DNA of 64,000 nt. Source: Bacillus carboniphilus. Its GTDB lineage: Bacteria; Bacillota; Bacilli; Bacillales; JC228. The first letter of the stretch is position 1; each line of letters starts with the position of its first letter. The translations under genes were made by a program, and so were the position numbers. The notes under the pieces were generated by a model. That model saw nothing but the letters and a program-made list of their open reading frames with translations, was not told where the DNA came from and searched no databases. Where the stretch lies: positions 8,811-72,810 of the forward strand of contig NZ_BAAADJ010000014.1 in NCBI RefSeq assembly GCF_039522365.1, given 5' to 3'. Positions 41,537 through 51,991 of this stretch are shown piece by piece.

Positions 41537-42805
41537 ATGCTCGCTGAACAACTAATCCTACATGTCTTAATAGTATTAACACCTTTTCTTATTTATAGTG
41601 TCTTTTATGAAAATAAGAAAATCGGAAGAATGAATATTTTGCTAGGGATACTTAATGGATTAGCTGCAACATTTGTTATGTTTTTCCCCATTTATAGCCA
41701 TGGATTATATTTCGATCTCCGCTACGTTCCACTTATCATTGCAACCCTTTACGGAGGACCTCTCTCTGGGGGGATTGTTTTAATCATGATTCTGTTAAAG
41801 AGAACACTAATGGGTGGCGATGCACTCATTTTCGGCTATATAGGAGCAATCCTCGGCATTTTACTTCCACTACTTCTCTATAAAACTTTTTTAAAGTGTC
41901 CTCCAAGAATGAGAGTTGGCATCGCCATTTTAGTGGGGGTTTGGCCCACTGTTTTTAACCTATTGATATCTTATTATAATGTCGGACGTACTTTAGAGGG
42001 ACCTGCTTTTATTGATAGAATACAAGATTTGTTGATACTTGGAGCAATCCAAACAATCGCTATTGGTTTTGTAGCTATTTTGACTGAAATAATCTTCGAA
42101 AGAAATGAAATTCGGGATAAAATCCAGAGAACTGAAAAGCTAAATACGTTAGGAGAATTGGCAGCATCAATCGCTCATGAAGTCAGAAATCCATTAACGG
42201 TTGTAAAAGGATTTTTACAATTGATGAAGCAAGAAGAAGTGGGGAAAAAACAGGAATATTTTACCCTAGTCCTAACCGAATTAGGGCGAGCGGAGCAAAT
42301 CATCAACGACTATCTGAATTTTGCTAAGCCCAAACTAGAAAACATCGAAATACTGAAGCTTAACACCATTATAGATGACGTATGGCATCTCCTTGAGCCG
42401 ATGGCAGTAAAGGAAGGAATACAGTTAGAATATGATAATGAGCATCCTTTCTATCTAAAAACGGACCGGAATCAATTGAAACAGGCATTAGTGAATATCA
42501 TTAAAAATGCAATTGAAGCTACTCCAGATGGTGGGAAAATATCGATATAGCTTGAAGGAAATACAGAGCATGTGAAAATAGTTATACAGGACAATGGTAA
42601 GGGAATGAGTAAGGAGCAATTGGATCGAATAGGTACTCTCTTCTATACCACAAAAGAAAAAGGAACAGGGTTGGGAACGATGGTGTCGATTCGGTTAATA
42701 GAAGCTATGAAGGGGAAAATTGTTTATACAAGTGAGGAAGGGAAAGGGACGCAGGTAGTCATTACTTTGCCCTTGGTAGAAGTGGAAAATCAGCATGCTG
42801 AGTAG
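41537..42805 (+). pseudogene. kinB: KinB-like sporulation histidine kinase interrupted by an amber codon
   Basis: Would be 422 residues, similar to B. subtilis KinB (428). Six N-terminal membrane segments form a 5TM-5TMR_LYT sensor, the H-box AASIAHEVRNPLT has the phospho-accepting His214, and the N-box is NIIKNAIEAT. Codon 338 is TAG (42548-42550), and the same frame continues with LEGNTEHVKIVIQDNGKGMS (G1) and KGTGLGTMVS (G2). One C-to-T change from CAG explains it. The truncated product lacks the G boxes that bind ATP, so it should be inactive unless the codon is suppressed. The ATG at 41537 follows TTGGGGGAA. Confidence 0.85.
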
Positions 42806-42950
42806 GGGGAACTGTAATGGTTCCTCTTTTTTTACGATTTTCCCAACAGAATTTAACGAATCGATTCCCTACTGATTTTCAAACAATATTTTTCCTCTAA
42901 ATAGAGAAGGATAAATGAAGAGAAACTTATCCAAGAGAGGAGAATGCTTA

Positions 42951-43868
42951 GTGAACTATGATTGCATCATTATTGGTGGGGGAATTGCAGGACTACAGGC
43001 AGCTATTCAATTAGGAAGATACCGTCATCATATTTTAGTTATTGACTCGAACAACGGTAGATCTAACCTTTGTCGAGCTTACCATAATATATTAGGTTGG
43101 CCAGATGGCGTAAGTGGAGAGCAGCTACGAGAACTAGGAAAAAAGCAGGCTTTACATTTAGGTATTCATTTTATGGAGGATAAAATTACAGAAATCCGAA
43201 GGCAAGGAGAAGGCTTTTATTTACTCTCTGAGTCAGGAAAAGAGTTGAAAACTTCACATATACTCATAGCAACCGGAATTATAGATCGTATCCCAGACTT
43301 TCCTGAGATCTATCCTTGCTTAGGAATCTCTGTTTATGTATGTCCTGATTGTGATGGTTATGAAGTTTTACAACAACCGACTATTGTGATTGGTGCAGGA
43401 GATGTAGGGGCCAATATGGCGCTAACTCTTTATTATTGGACACAATCAATCGTCTACGTTAATCATGAACAAACAAAGATTAACCCCGAAATTCTAAAAA
43501 AATTAAACGAAAAACGTATTGAAGTTAGAGAACAAGAAATACAACAAATATATGCGGATGGCTCTCAATTCAAAGGCGTAAAACTAGCAGATGGACAAAA
43601 GATTCTTGCTGAAAAAGGGTTCATCGCTTTAGGAGGAAATCAAGTTAAATCAGAGTTGGCTACCCAAATAGGGGTTGAGGTAATGGAAAATAATCATATT
43701 GTCGTAGACTCTCGAACTAAAATGACCAACGTACCTAATGTATGGGCAGCAGGAGATGTAGTGGCTCACTCCGAACAAGTTACAATTGCTATGGGGGACG
43801 GATCCCAAGCAGCTATTTGGATTCACAAGAGCCTGTTAGAAACAATTAGAAAAGGACAGGCTAATTAG
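42951..43868 (+). CDS. Thioredoxin-reductase-like FAD/NAD(P) oxidoreductase
   Basis: 305 residues. FAD binding GGGIAGLQAAIQLGR is present, the redox pair appears as VCPDCDGYE, NAD(P) binding is VIGAGDVGANMAL and the FAD-ribityl motif is NVWAAGDVV. It resembles the TrxB-like/bacillithiol-associated (YpdA, YumC) flavoproteins, with CPDC rather than CATC. The start is GTG after GAGAGGAGA; an upstream in-frame ATG (42915) lacks an SD. Confidence 0.85.
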   Translation: MNYDCIIIGGGIAGLQAAIQLGRYRHHILVIDSNNGRSNLCRAYHNILGWPDGVSGEQLRELGKKQALHLGIHFMEDKITEIRRQGEGFYLLSESGKELKTSHILIATGIIDRIPDFPEIYPCLGISVYVCPDCDGYEVLQQPTIVIGAGDVGANMALTLYYWTQSIVYVNHEQTKINPEILKKLNEKRIEVREQEIQQIYADGSQFKGVKLADGQKILAEKGFIALGGNQVKSELATQIGVEVMENNHIVVDSRTKMTNVPNVWAAGDVVAHSEQVTIAMGDGSQAAIWIHKSLLETIRKGQAN

Positions 43869-43934
43869 TTTTCGTTCATACAGAAATGCCGTATAATTAT
43901 AAGTAGGATATTTAAAATAGATTGGGGGAGACAT

Positions 43935-45395
43935 ATGGAAATACACGGAGATTCCGCTATTCTTTTATTCTCAATTTTGTTAATTGTCGGTGTTTTCACC
44001 ACTAAATTTTCCTCAAAGCTTGGCCTTCCTGCGCTTGTTTTCTTTATTGCTGTTGGTATGATTTTAAATCAGTTTCTTTATTATGATAATGCAGAGTTAA
44101 CGCAATTTTTTGGGATATTTGCTCTTATTATTATCTTATTTGAAGGTGGACTCCAAACGAAATGGGGCAATGTGCGGCGAGTACTCGGTCCTTCTTTAGC
44201 TCTTGCCACTGTTGGAGTGTTTGTTACGACTGTAGCAGTTGGTGCAGCTGCTAAATTTATTTTAGATATTAGCTGGTTAGAAGGGATGCTTTTTGGAGCT
44301 ATTGTAGGGTCAACTGATGCAGCTGCTGTATTTGCTGTTATAGGTAATCACAATGTTAGACGAAAGTTATCATCTACATTAGAGGTTGAGTCAGGAACGA
44401 ATGACCCTATGGCAATCTTTCTTACAGTTGGCTTTATATCGTTAATACAGGTGCCAGAGGCTAGTTTACTATCCATGCTGGGTAACTTTATATGGCAAAT
44501 GGGAATTGGAGTGCTTCTCGGTTTTGGAATTGGTAAAGTATCCGTTAGAGTTATTAACTCTATTAACTTGGATTCATCAGGTTTATATCCTGTATTATCA
44601 CTAGCTTTTGCAATCCTAGCGTATGCATTTACCACCTTGGTAGGGGCAAGTGGGTTACTAGCCGTTTACATAGCCGCTATGATTATGGGGAATGCAGATC
44701 TAACCTACCGTCATTCAATCGTCCGTTTTAATGAGGGCTTTGCATGGATGATGCAAATTTTAATGTTTATTTTACTGGGCCTTCTTGTTTTTCCAAATCA
44801 ATTACTTCATATTGTCTGGCAGGGATTATTATTGTCAGCGATCTTAATGGTTATTGCGAGGCCGCTGGGTGTGTTTATTAGTTTACTTGGAGCTAAATTC
44901 ACGAATAAAGAGAAGGTGTTTCTTTCTTGGGCAGGACTAAAGGGAGCCGTTCCTATTGTGCTAGCCACATACCCAATGCTTGCAGGAATTGAAAACAGTC
45001 AAACTTTGTTTAATGTGGTCTTTTTCGTCGTCCTTACATCTGCTCTCATTCAAGGTGGTACCATACCATTAATGGCTCAGAAGTTAGGATTAGTTGGTAA
45101 AGAGAAACCGAGTTCATCTTATAGCCTTGAACTCGTATCCATTGGAAAGACAAATAGTGAAATTATAGAGGTCATCATTCCCGAACATTCGGTCATTGCT
45201 CATAAACAGTTAAAGGATGTAGAGCCTACGAATGACCTTCTGATCGTTGCTGTTATCAGAAATGATCAGATTTTAACACCAAGAGGGAATACAACAATCC
45301 TGCCAGGAGATATCTTGTACATTTTAGTTTCGAAAAAGAAAAGAAATGAAGTTAAAAACTATTTGTTAAAGCAAGAAGAAGTACTTGAAATGTAA
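43935..45395 (+). CDS. CPA1-type potassium/proton antiporter with RCK_C domain
   Basis: 486 residues: about twelve transmembrane helices with the family motifs LIIILFEGGLQTKWG, GSTDAAAVFAVIG and ESGTNDPMAIFLTVGF, then a C-terminal TrkA_C/RCK_C regulatory domain (about 405-480: IEVIIPEHSVIAHKQLKDV ... GDILYILVSKKKR). This architecture is that of NhaP2/CvrA (YjbQ-like) antiporters for potassium efflux. ATG after TTGGGGGAGA. Confidence 0.9.
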   Translation: MEIHGDSAILLFSILLIVGVFTTKFSSKLGLPALVFFIAVGMILNQFLYYDNAELTQFFGIFALIIILFEGGLQTKWGNVRRVLGPSLALATVGVFVTTVAVGAAAKFILDISWLEGMLFGAIVGSTDAAAVFAVIGNHNVRRKLSSTLEVESGTNDPMAIFLTVGFISLIQVPEASLLSMLGNFIWQMGIGVLLGFGIGKVSVRVINSINLDSSGLYPVLSLAFAILAYAFTTLVGASGLLAVYIAAMIMGNADLTYRHSIVRFNEGFAWMMQILMFILLGLLVFPNQLLHIVWQGLLLSAILMVIARPLGVFISLLGAKFTNKEKVFLSWAGLKGAVPIVLATYPMLAGIENSQTLFNVVFFVVLTSALIQGGTIPLMAQKLGLVGKEKPSSSYSLELVSIGKTNSEIIEVIIPEHSVIAHKQLKDVEPTNDLLIVAVIRNDQILTPRGNTTILPGDILYILVSKKKRNEVKNYLLKQEEVLEM

Positions 45396-45457
45396 AAGGT
45401 TTTGTCTTAACTTTAAAGAAATAATTTAATAGATAAAAGCAGAGGAGAACAGTACAG

Positions 45458-45985
45458 ATGAGTGAGCGTTTAGAACTAGCAACATTTGCAGGTGGTTGTT
45501 TCTGGTGTATGGTCCAACCTTTCGATGAACTACCTGGCATTATTAAAGTAGAGTCTGGATATTCTGGTGGCCACATTGAAAACCCTACTTATGAGGATGT
45601 AAAGTCCCAAAAATCCGGTCATTATGAAGTTGTTCAGATCACATTCAACCCAGAGATTTTTGAGTACCAAAAACTATTAGATTTGTATTGGCCACAAATA
45701 GACCCAACTGATGATGGTGGTCAGTTTCATGACCGTGGGGATTCATATCGAGCAGCAATCTTTTATCATACAGAAGAGCAAAGAATCTTAGCTGAAGCTT
45801 CTAAACAAGCCATCATTGATAGTGGACGCTTCAAAAAACCAATCGTTACACAGATTCTTCCTGCAGCTCCCTTCTATCGTGCTGAAGAATATCATCAAGA
45901 TTTTTATAAAAAGAAACCATCTGAATATAAAGAAGATCGAGTAAAATCGGGTCGAGACGAATTTATACAAGCTAATTGGAAGTAG
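45458..45985 (+). CDS. msrA: Peptide methionine sulfoxide reductase MsrA
   Basis: 175 residues. The active-site signature GGCFWCM near residue 15 contains the catalytic Cys; [28 protein letters not shown], and [23 protein letters not shown] are all diagnostic. It uses Cys, not selenocysteine. It reduces methionine-S-sulfoxide. No msrB is adjacent. SD AGAGGAG. Confidence 0.96.
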   Translation: MSERLELATFAGGCFWCMVQPFDELPGIIKVESGYSGGHIENPTYEDVKSQKSGHYEVVQITFNPEIFEYQKLLDLYWPQIDPTDDGGQFHDRGDSYRAAIFYHTEEQRILAEASKQAIIDSGRFKKPIVTQILPAAPFYRAEEYHQDFYKKKPSEYKEDRVKSGRDEFIQANWK

Positions 45986-46069
45986 TTTCCCCATTTTCAG
46001 GTCAGTTGCCTAGGGCATTTCCAAATTTTTTGCATATTTAATAGTGAGAATGCAAAGAGGAGGATTAGG

Positions 46070-46312
46070 ATGAATCAAATGCCTATTCAACACCCTGTTA
46101 ACATGAGACAAAACGAGAGAATTATCGGCTTCGGGTTTGGAAGACCATGGGGCTTTGGCTTTGGTAGAAGACCTTTCTTTGGTGGTTTTCCGTTCTTAGG
46201 TGGTTTTGCGGGTGGTTTACTAGCAGGTGCATTACTTGCTCCGCGCCCATATTATTACCCATATTACGCATACCCATATTACGCGTATCCACCATTTCCG
46301 TATTATTATTAA
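46070..46312 (+). CDS. Gly/Phe/Tyr-rich small protein, probable spore-coat component
   Basis: 80 residues. A polar head (MNQMPIQHPVNMRQNER) is followed by Gly-Phe-Arg repeats (GFGFGRPWGFGFGRRPFF), a short hydrophobic Gly/Ala stretch and a Tyr/Pro tail (YYYPYYAYPYYAYPPFPYYY). Tyr-rich tails of this type occur in coat proteins of Bacillus spores. That function is inferred from composition. SD AGAGGAGG. Confidence 0.72.
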   Translation: MNQMPIQHPVNMRQNERIIGFGFGRPWGFGFGRRPFFGGFPFLGGFAGGLLAGALLAPRPYYYPYYAYPYYAYPPFPYYY

Positions 46313-46325
46313 AAACGAAAAGGAA

Positions 46326-46353
46326 AACCTACGAGTAATCTCGTAGGTTTTTT
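46326..46353. terminator. Bidirectional terminator
   Basis: AACCTACGAG-TAAT-CTCGTAGGTT, with T runs usable on both strands between convergent genes. Confidence 0.9.
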
Positions 46354-46364
46354 GCTTGCAAATA

Positions 46365-47087
46365 TCACTTAACAGTAGGTTTTATGAAAACCTTAACACT
46401 GTCATTTTCATCTAATGTTGCCAGTAAGATCTCCTCAGGGGATACCTTAAACTGTGTATATAAGGAATGTCTTAACCACTGAATATCCTTTCCCAAGATA
46501 TTTAACTCATGAATGTCAACCGTTCCTTCTTTTATGATGGGTCTTGGGAAGTTGAAAGGTTTTGGTGTGATGTGGAGGTCTTGCCTTGTTGCCTGTTCAA
46601 ATTGAGGGTATACAAAAACTGATATCGTCCCCCCGGGTTCCCATAATGCTAAAGCCACCTTTTTGGCATCATCCACTTTTTCCTTTCGAAGCTCCACTAG
46701 CAGTAGGTCAATCGTAATCCTTGCCTTATTTAAATTTTGGAAGATAATTTCTCCATTTTTGATAAGAGGCATGGGCGATGGATTAAAGTAGTGGCGAATT
46801 TTTGGGTTTTTTAAAATAGCTAGTAGAAGAGTTACATACAATAAAGCAACTGCCACTACTGTTATAAAAGACCCTTTCAATCCTAGTTCACTATCAGAAA
46901 GCGGATGGGCTAAAATATTTCCTAATAGCATGACAACTACAAAATCTAATAGTCTTAGCTGTGAAATAGACCTTTGCCCCATTAACTTTACAACAAAAAG
47001 TAAAATGAAAAATCCAATTACTGCTCGAAAAAACCACTGTAAACTGGTTAATGATTCTTGGCTCACCCAAAATTCCAAATGTGTCAC
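46365..47087 (-). CDS. YetF-like DUF421 membrane protein (second copy)
   Basis: 240 residues: three N-terminal transmembrane helices (VIGFFILLFVVKLMG, LLDFVVVMLLGNILA, VVAVALLYVTLLLAI) and a DUF421 domain (PMPLIKNGEIIFQNL, DLLLVELRKEKVDDAKKVAL). Start GTG; the SD is weak. It differs strongly from the 3053 copy, so the two are old paralogues. Confidence 0.83.
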   Translation of the reverse strand: MTHLEFWVSQESLTSLQWFFRAVIGFFILLFVVKLMGQRSISQLRLLDFVVVMLLGNILAHPLSDSELGLKGSFITVVAVALLYVTLLLAILKNPKIRHYFNPSPMPLIKNGEIIFQNLNKARITIDLLLVELRKEKVDDAKKVALALWEPGGTISVFVYPQFEQATRQDLHITPKPFNFPRPIIKEGTVDIHELNILGKDIQWLRHSLYTQFKVSPEEILLATLDENDSVKVFIKPTVK

Positions 47088-47352
47088 ATCCCATTAAAGG
47101 CATCACTCATAGTATTTGGTGTTAATGGGAGAATATTCTTCATAACGAAAAGCTAGAAAATAAAAAAATGACATCAGTTACTGGTGTCATAAAAATATAT
47201 GTATTTCATGTATTGTTCTAATAAAAGGAATGTGATATTATAAATCAGTGTGGGATTTATAATTGAATTTAAGTAAATTATCCCTAATATAACAATAACA
47301 CAATAATTTTTGTTTGTCAAATACCTTAATAAAAAATTTAAGGAGTGGTTAC

Positions 47353-49680
47353 GTGACAACTAATAACCAATGGAGTATTGAACAAAACAGGGTGGATACG
47401 ATTAAAAAGGTCATTGAAAGTAAAAAGGCATCCCTTGAAAAAAATACAGGTCACATAAAAGGAGATATCCTTGAAATCCGAAAAAACTTTTGGAATGATG
47501 TTACGGTTAACCTTGACGAACCAGATGATGTGATAGAAACGTACGCGAGTATTAAACAGCAAAATGAATTATTATCAGAAAGAGAAAGAAGTCAAGGCCA
47601 AATACAAAAGCAGTTGAAAATATTAAATAGACTCCATGACTCTCCTTATTTTGGTCGGATTGATTTTCATGAAGATGATGAAGCGGAGGTAGACTCTATA
47701 TATATCGGAATTGCATCACTTATGGATCAAAATAATGAGGATTTTCTCATTTATGATTGGAGAGCTCCGATTTCAAGTCTTTATTATGACTATGGTTTAG
47801 GTGCTGCTACATATAAAACACCTGGATATGGCGATATTACTGGAGAAATTAAACTGAAACGGCAATATATTATTAGGAATGGGCTGTTAAAGGGGATGTT
47901 TGATACCGGGGTTACAATCGGGGATGAACTCCTTCAGGAAGTACTAGGGAACAATGCGAATACCCAAATGAAAAGTATTGTAGCTACCATTCAAAGAGAA
48001 CAAAACCAAATTATACGAAGTGAAGGGAAAAAGTATCTTGTTGTCCAAGGAGTTGCGGGAAGCGGGAAAACATCTGCAGCTCTTCAACGCGTTGCTTACT
48101 TACTTTATAGATATCGCAATACCCTGCAGGCTGAACAAATCATGCTTTTCTCTCCTAATACGATGTTTAACAGTTATGTTTCAACGGTCTTACCAGAGTT
48201 AGGTGAAGAAAACATGGAGCAAAGGACTTTGCAGCAATATATTGACCATCGCTTAGGAAAAAATTACAAAGTTGAAGACCCATATGGTCAAATGGAATAT
48301 ATTTTATCAGAGGATGAAGATACAGCTTACCAGATTAGAAAAGAAGGAATTCGCTTTAAAGCGAGTCTAGCTTTTAAAGATTTGTTAGACAAATTTGTGG
48401 ATATCCTTTCCCGAGAAGGTATGGTGTTTAAAAATATTTCCTTCAGGGGTGAGGTTCTCATTAGTGCGGACTATATAAAAGAGAAGTTTTATTCCTTTGA
48501 TCAGAGCTTCTCAATACCTAATCGCATCCATCTCTTATTTGACTGGTTAAAAAAAGAAATGAAAAAATTGGCAAAAATTGAAAGAAATAAGGATTGGGTT
48601 ATCGAAGAGATGCAGCTATTAGATAAAGAAGACTATCTAGAAGCGTTTAAGAGGATTCAACAAAAGCAGAAGAACCGAAATTCAAGCTTTGACGATCATG
48701 AACAAGAGGAAAAAATGCTTGCTAAAGAGATTGTAAACAGGAAATTTAAACCCATTATGGCAAGAGTAAAAAGAATGGAGTTTATTGATCACTTAGCAAT
48801 TTATAAACAGTTTTTCAATGAAACTAAATTCATGGAAAACACAACTATGAACTGGGAAAACATTTGTATTCAAACATTGGAATCCCTACAAAAAAAAGTG
48901 ATAGCTTATGAAGACACAACCCCATTTCTCTATCTAATGGATCAGATTGAGGGGAGAAAATCTAACACATCAATTAGGCATATATTCATTGATGAAGCCC
49001 AGGACTACTCACCTTTTCAATTTGCTTATATAAAACAGCTTTTTCCACACAGTCAGATGACGATATTAGGGGACTATAATCAGGCTATTTATTCTCATAC
49101 CCAGAATGCCCCTTCTATATTAACCAAGGAAATGTATGGTGAAGATGAGACGGAACACATTGTCTTGAGACGAAGTTACCGTTCAACTCGACCAATTGTC
49201 GAGTTTACTATGGAGTTAATGAAAGGCGGAGAGAAAATCGAACCATTTAACCGAGATGGTGCCCTTCCAACTATTCAAAAGGTTGAATCGGTCGAAGATT
49301 TACACATTCAACTCCTGGATCGATTAAACAAAATGGAAAGTAATGGTCATAAGACGATTGCTATTATCTGCAAGACAGCAAAAGAAAGTAAACGGTTGTT
49401 TGAGTCTATTAAAGAACAAGCTGATATCCGGCTTATACAAAAGGAAACTCTCTCATACGACAAAGGGATATTGATTATTCCTGCATATTTAGCAAAGGGG
49501 ATAGAATTTGACGGTGTAATCTTATTCAATGTATCCAATGAGGTTTATAAAAGAGAAGATGAGCGGAAGCTACTGTATACTGCTTGCACAAGAGCGATGC
49601 ATGAACTTCATTTACTTTCTTTAGGAGAAAAAAGTAAACTTTTAGACGACATACCTGAACATACGTATAAAATGATCTAA
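47353..49680 (+). CDS. helD: HelD, RNA polymerase recycling factor (UvrD-like)
   Basis: 775 residues (B. subtilis HelD is 774). The N-terminal coiled-coil arm includes RERSQGQIQKQLKILNRLHD, Walker A is QGVAGSGKTSAALQRVAYLL, motif II FIDEAQDYSPFQFAY, motif III GDYNQAIYSH, and motif VI is TACTRAMHEL. HelD removes stalled RNA polymerase from DNA using ATP. The start is GTG after TAAGGAGTGG; an extension to 47314 is rejected. Confidence 0.95.
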   Translation: MTTNNQWSIEQNRVDTIKKVIESKKASLEKNTGHIKGDILEIRKNFWNDVTVNLDEPDDVIETYASIKQQNELLSERERSQGQIQKQLKILNRLHDSPYFGRIDFHEDDEAEVDSIYIGIASLMDQNNEDFLIYDWRAPISSLYYDYGLGAATYKTPGYGDITGEIKLKRQYIIRNGLLKGMFDTGVTIGDELLQEVLGNNANTQMKSIVATIQREQNQIIRSEGKKYLVVQGVAGSGKTSAALQRVAYLLYRYRNTLQAEQIMLFSPNTMFNSYVSTVLPELGEENMEQRTLQQYIDHRLGKNYKVEDPYGQMEYILSEDEDTAYQIRKEGIRFKASLAFKDLLDKFVDILSREGMVFKNISFRGEVLISADYIKEKFYSFDQSFSIPNRIHLLFDWLKKEMKKLAKIERNKDWVIEEMQLLDKEDYLEAFKRIQQKQKNRNSSFDDHEQEEKMLAKEIVNRKFKPIMARVKRMEFIDHLAIYKQFFNETKFMENTTMNWENICIQTLESLQKKVIAYEDTTPFLYLMDQIEGRKSNTSIRHIFIDEAQDYSPFQFAYIKQLFPHSQMTILGDYNQAIYSHTQNAPSILTKEMYGEDETEHIVLRRSYRSTRPIVEFTMELMKGGEKIEPFNRDGALPTIQKVESVEDLHIQLLDRLNKMESNGHKTIAIICKTAKESKRLFESIKEQADIRLIQKETLSYDKGILIIPAYLAKGIEFDGVILFNVSNEVYKREDERKLLYTACTRAMHELHLLSLGEKSKLLDDIPEHTYKMI

Positions 49681-49712
49681 AAAAAGTGGACGATATTTTT
49701 GTCCACTTTTTT
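49681..49712 (+). terminator. Terminator of helD
   Basis: AAAAAGTGGAC facing GTCCACTTTTT. Confidence 0.88.
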
Positions 49713-49807
49713 ATATATCCAAAAATTCTTAAAGTTTGACTGCTATAAAGAAATAAGAATGATAGAATAGACTTGATATTATGGGGATGATGATTGGGGG
49801 AATATGG

Positions 49808-50962
49808 ATGCAATTAGAACAGATTATAGATCGAAGAAAAACACATTCTGTAAAATGGTATCTACAAAATGAAGAAGTTATTCCATTATGTATTGCAGAT
49901 ATGGATTTTCAAGTTTCAGAGGAAATAAGATCTGCTATCTCCCAGAAGGCTTTACATGGGATATATGGCTACAGTACTTTTTGTGAAAGATACTTTGAGG
50001 CAATCAAATATTGGTGGGAAACACAACATCAATGGGTTCTACAAAAAGACTGGATTTCATTTAGTCCAGGAATTATTCCAGGGATGAATCTATTATTAAA
50101 GGTATTAACAGAACCGGGGGATCACGTCATTATTCAAGAACCGGTGTATTACCCTTTTTATAAGACCATCGAAACTCAAGGGTGTTTTGTAAAGGAAAAC
50201 TCACTGCTTTATAAAAATGGGAGATATGAAATTGATTTTGATGATTTTGAAAAGAAGGCATCTCATCCCAAAGCCAAAGTTTTTATCCTTTGCAGTCCTC
50301 ACAATCCAGTTGGACGAGTATGGACTACTGAGGAGTTAAAACGGTTGGGGGAAATTTGTGAACGGCATGAAGTAACGGTTGTATCCGACGAGATGCACTG
50401 TGATCTGACCTACAAAGGGTACAAGCACAAACCTTATGCAACCGTTGCTCCTTCTCATGTTTTGAATAGTATTACCTGTGCAGCACCAAGTAAGACGTTT
50501 AATATCGCTGGTATGCAAAGCTCGATTATTATTATTCCAAATCCTAGTGTGCGTGAAAAATATCAAAGAATGTTGGAGGGATATGGGTTAATGCGCCCGA
50601 ATGCTTTCGCTATTGAAGCTACTATTGCAGCTTATTATAAGGGTTTACCTTGGCTCCAACAAGTGAGAGAGTATCTTGAAGATAATATGAGGTTTGTCGT
50701 TGAATATTTTCATGGAAATATCCCACAAATTAAACCTGTCATACCGGAGGCGACTCACCTGATTTGGCTGGATTGTCAGGAATTGGAAGTGCCGAATGAA
50801 AAACTTCACTCATTTTTCTTTGAAAATGCTTCTGTGCGATTAGATGAAGGTAGTAAATTTGGGAATGGTGGGAATGGTTTCGAACGAATTAACATTGCTT
50901 GCCCACGTGACATTTTAGAAACTGCCCTACAAAGAATTAATACGGCGGTCAAAAATTTATAA
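49808..50962 (+). CDS. patB: PatB/MalY-type cystathionine beta-lyase aminotransferase
   Basis: 384 residues (PatB of B. subtilis is 387). It begins with a typical RRKTHSVKWYLQNEEVIPLC, contains ADMDFQVSEEI, CSPHNPVGRVW, SDEMHCDLTY, and the PLP lysine in APSKTFNIAGMQ. Fold type I PLP enzyme splitting cystathionine or cysteine S-conjugates. The ATG at 49808 follows TTGGGGGAATATGG. Confidence 0.92.
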   Translation: MQLEQIIDRRKTHSVKWYLQNEEVIPLCIADMDFQVSEEIRSAISQKALHGIYGYSTFCERYFEAIKYWWETQHQWVLQKDWISFSPGIIPGMNLLLKVLTEPGDHVIIQEPVYYPFYKTIETQGCFVKENSLLYKNGRYEIDFDDFEKKASHPKAKVFILCSPHNPVGRVWTTEELKRLGEICERHEVTVVSDEMHCDLTYKGYKHKPYATVAPSHVLNSITCAAPSKTFNIAGMQSSIIIIPNPSVREKYQRMLEGYGLMRPNAFAIEATIAAYYKGLPWLQQVREYLEDNMRFVVEYFHGNIPQIKPVIPEATHLIWLDCQELEVPNEKLHSFFFENASVRLDEGSKFGNGGNGFERINIACPRDILETALQRINTAVKNL

Positions 50963-51052
50963 TTGGGAATTGACTTCTCTAGGTTATACGTAACTGAAAC
51001 CTTTTAGAAAAGACTTCGTATGAATAATAAATATTAGTAGAAGAGGTGTCAT

Positions 51053-51991
51053 ATGAGTCATTCAACCGTTCATCCTCTGGTTGTTAAAAATCTAACGAAA
51101 ACAATCCAAGGTCGAGTTATCATAGACAATTTATCCTTTCAATTGGAAAGAGGTAAGATATATGGATTTCTTGGACCTAATGGTGCTGGAAAAACGACTA
51201 CCATCCGTTTAATAGCTGGATTGATCACTCCTACCAAAGGGGACATATATATTGAAGGTCATCATGTCCAAAAGGATAAGCTAAAAGCTCTTTCCCATAT
51301 TGGCGCGATTGTAGAGAACCCTGAGTTGTATACCTATCTGACTGGGAAGGAGAATCTCATTCATTTTGCAAGAATGAGCAAGACCTCCGTTTCAGAAGAG
51401 AGAATCCAGCAATTAACAAAATTTGTAGGACTTGAAGATGCCATCCACCATAAAGTGAAAACATATTCTTTAGGAATGAAGCAGAGGTTAGGGATTGCCC
51501 AAGCGTTATTACATAAGCCATCCGTGTTAATTTTAGATGAGCCATCTAACGGTTTAGACCCAGCGGGAATTCGACATTTACGAGACTACTTAAAAGATAT
51601 CTCTAAAAAGGAAAATATATCAATTCTTGTATCTAGCCATATTCTACAAGAAGTTGAATTGATGAGTGACAAAGTCATTATTATTCAAAAAGGAAAATAT
51701 GTGAATGAAATCAATGTTAAAGGTCAAAACAGTGCAGAGCTAGACACGAAAGTTGCCTTTACAGTTTCAGAAAATCAGCTATTACAAGCTTTAAAGATTG
51801 TTGAGAAGTACGGGAATGCAGAATCAGATAATAAAAGAGTGATAACAGGGTTCGTGCATTACAAAAAAATACCTGACATCATATTTGATTTGGCTAACGA
51901 CGGTATAAAAGTTTATGAGTGTACACCTTTGAAGACTTCATTAGAGGACCAGTTCTTATTGCTTACGGAACAGAAAGAGGGAAGCCTATGA
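51053..51991 (+). CDS. ABC transporter ATP-binding protein
   Basis: 312 residues. Walker A GPNGAGKTTT, signature YSLGMKQRLGIAQALL, Walker B LILDEPSNGLD, and H-loop LVSSHIL are intact. The C-terminal 80 residues resemble the DUF4162 domain of antibiotic/bacitracin-type exporters. Overlaps the permease gene by ATGA, so they are translated together. ATG after AAGAGGTGTCAT. Confidence 0.93.
   Translation: MSHSTVHPLVVKNLTKTIQGRVIIDNLSFQLERGKIYGFLGPNGAGKTTTIRLIAGLITPTKGDIYIEGHHVQKDKLKALSHIGAIVENPELYTYLTGKENLIHFARMSKTSVSEERIQQLTKFVGLEDAIHHKVKTYSLGMKQRLGIAQALLHKPSVLILDEPSNGLDPAGIRHLRDYLKDISKKENISILVSSHILQEVELMSDKVIIIQKGKYVNEINVKGQNSAELDTKVAFTVSENQLLQALKIVEKYGNAESDNKRVITGFVHYKKIPDIIFDLANDGIKVYECTPLKTSLEDQFLLLTEQKEGSL

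Noticed and set aside
42548-42550. Pyrrolysine reading of the in-frame TAG in the KinB-like gene
   Set aside because: No pyl genes are known in Bacillaceae, and histidine kinases do not use Pyl; a nonsense mutation is simpler.
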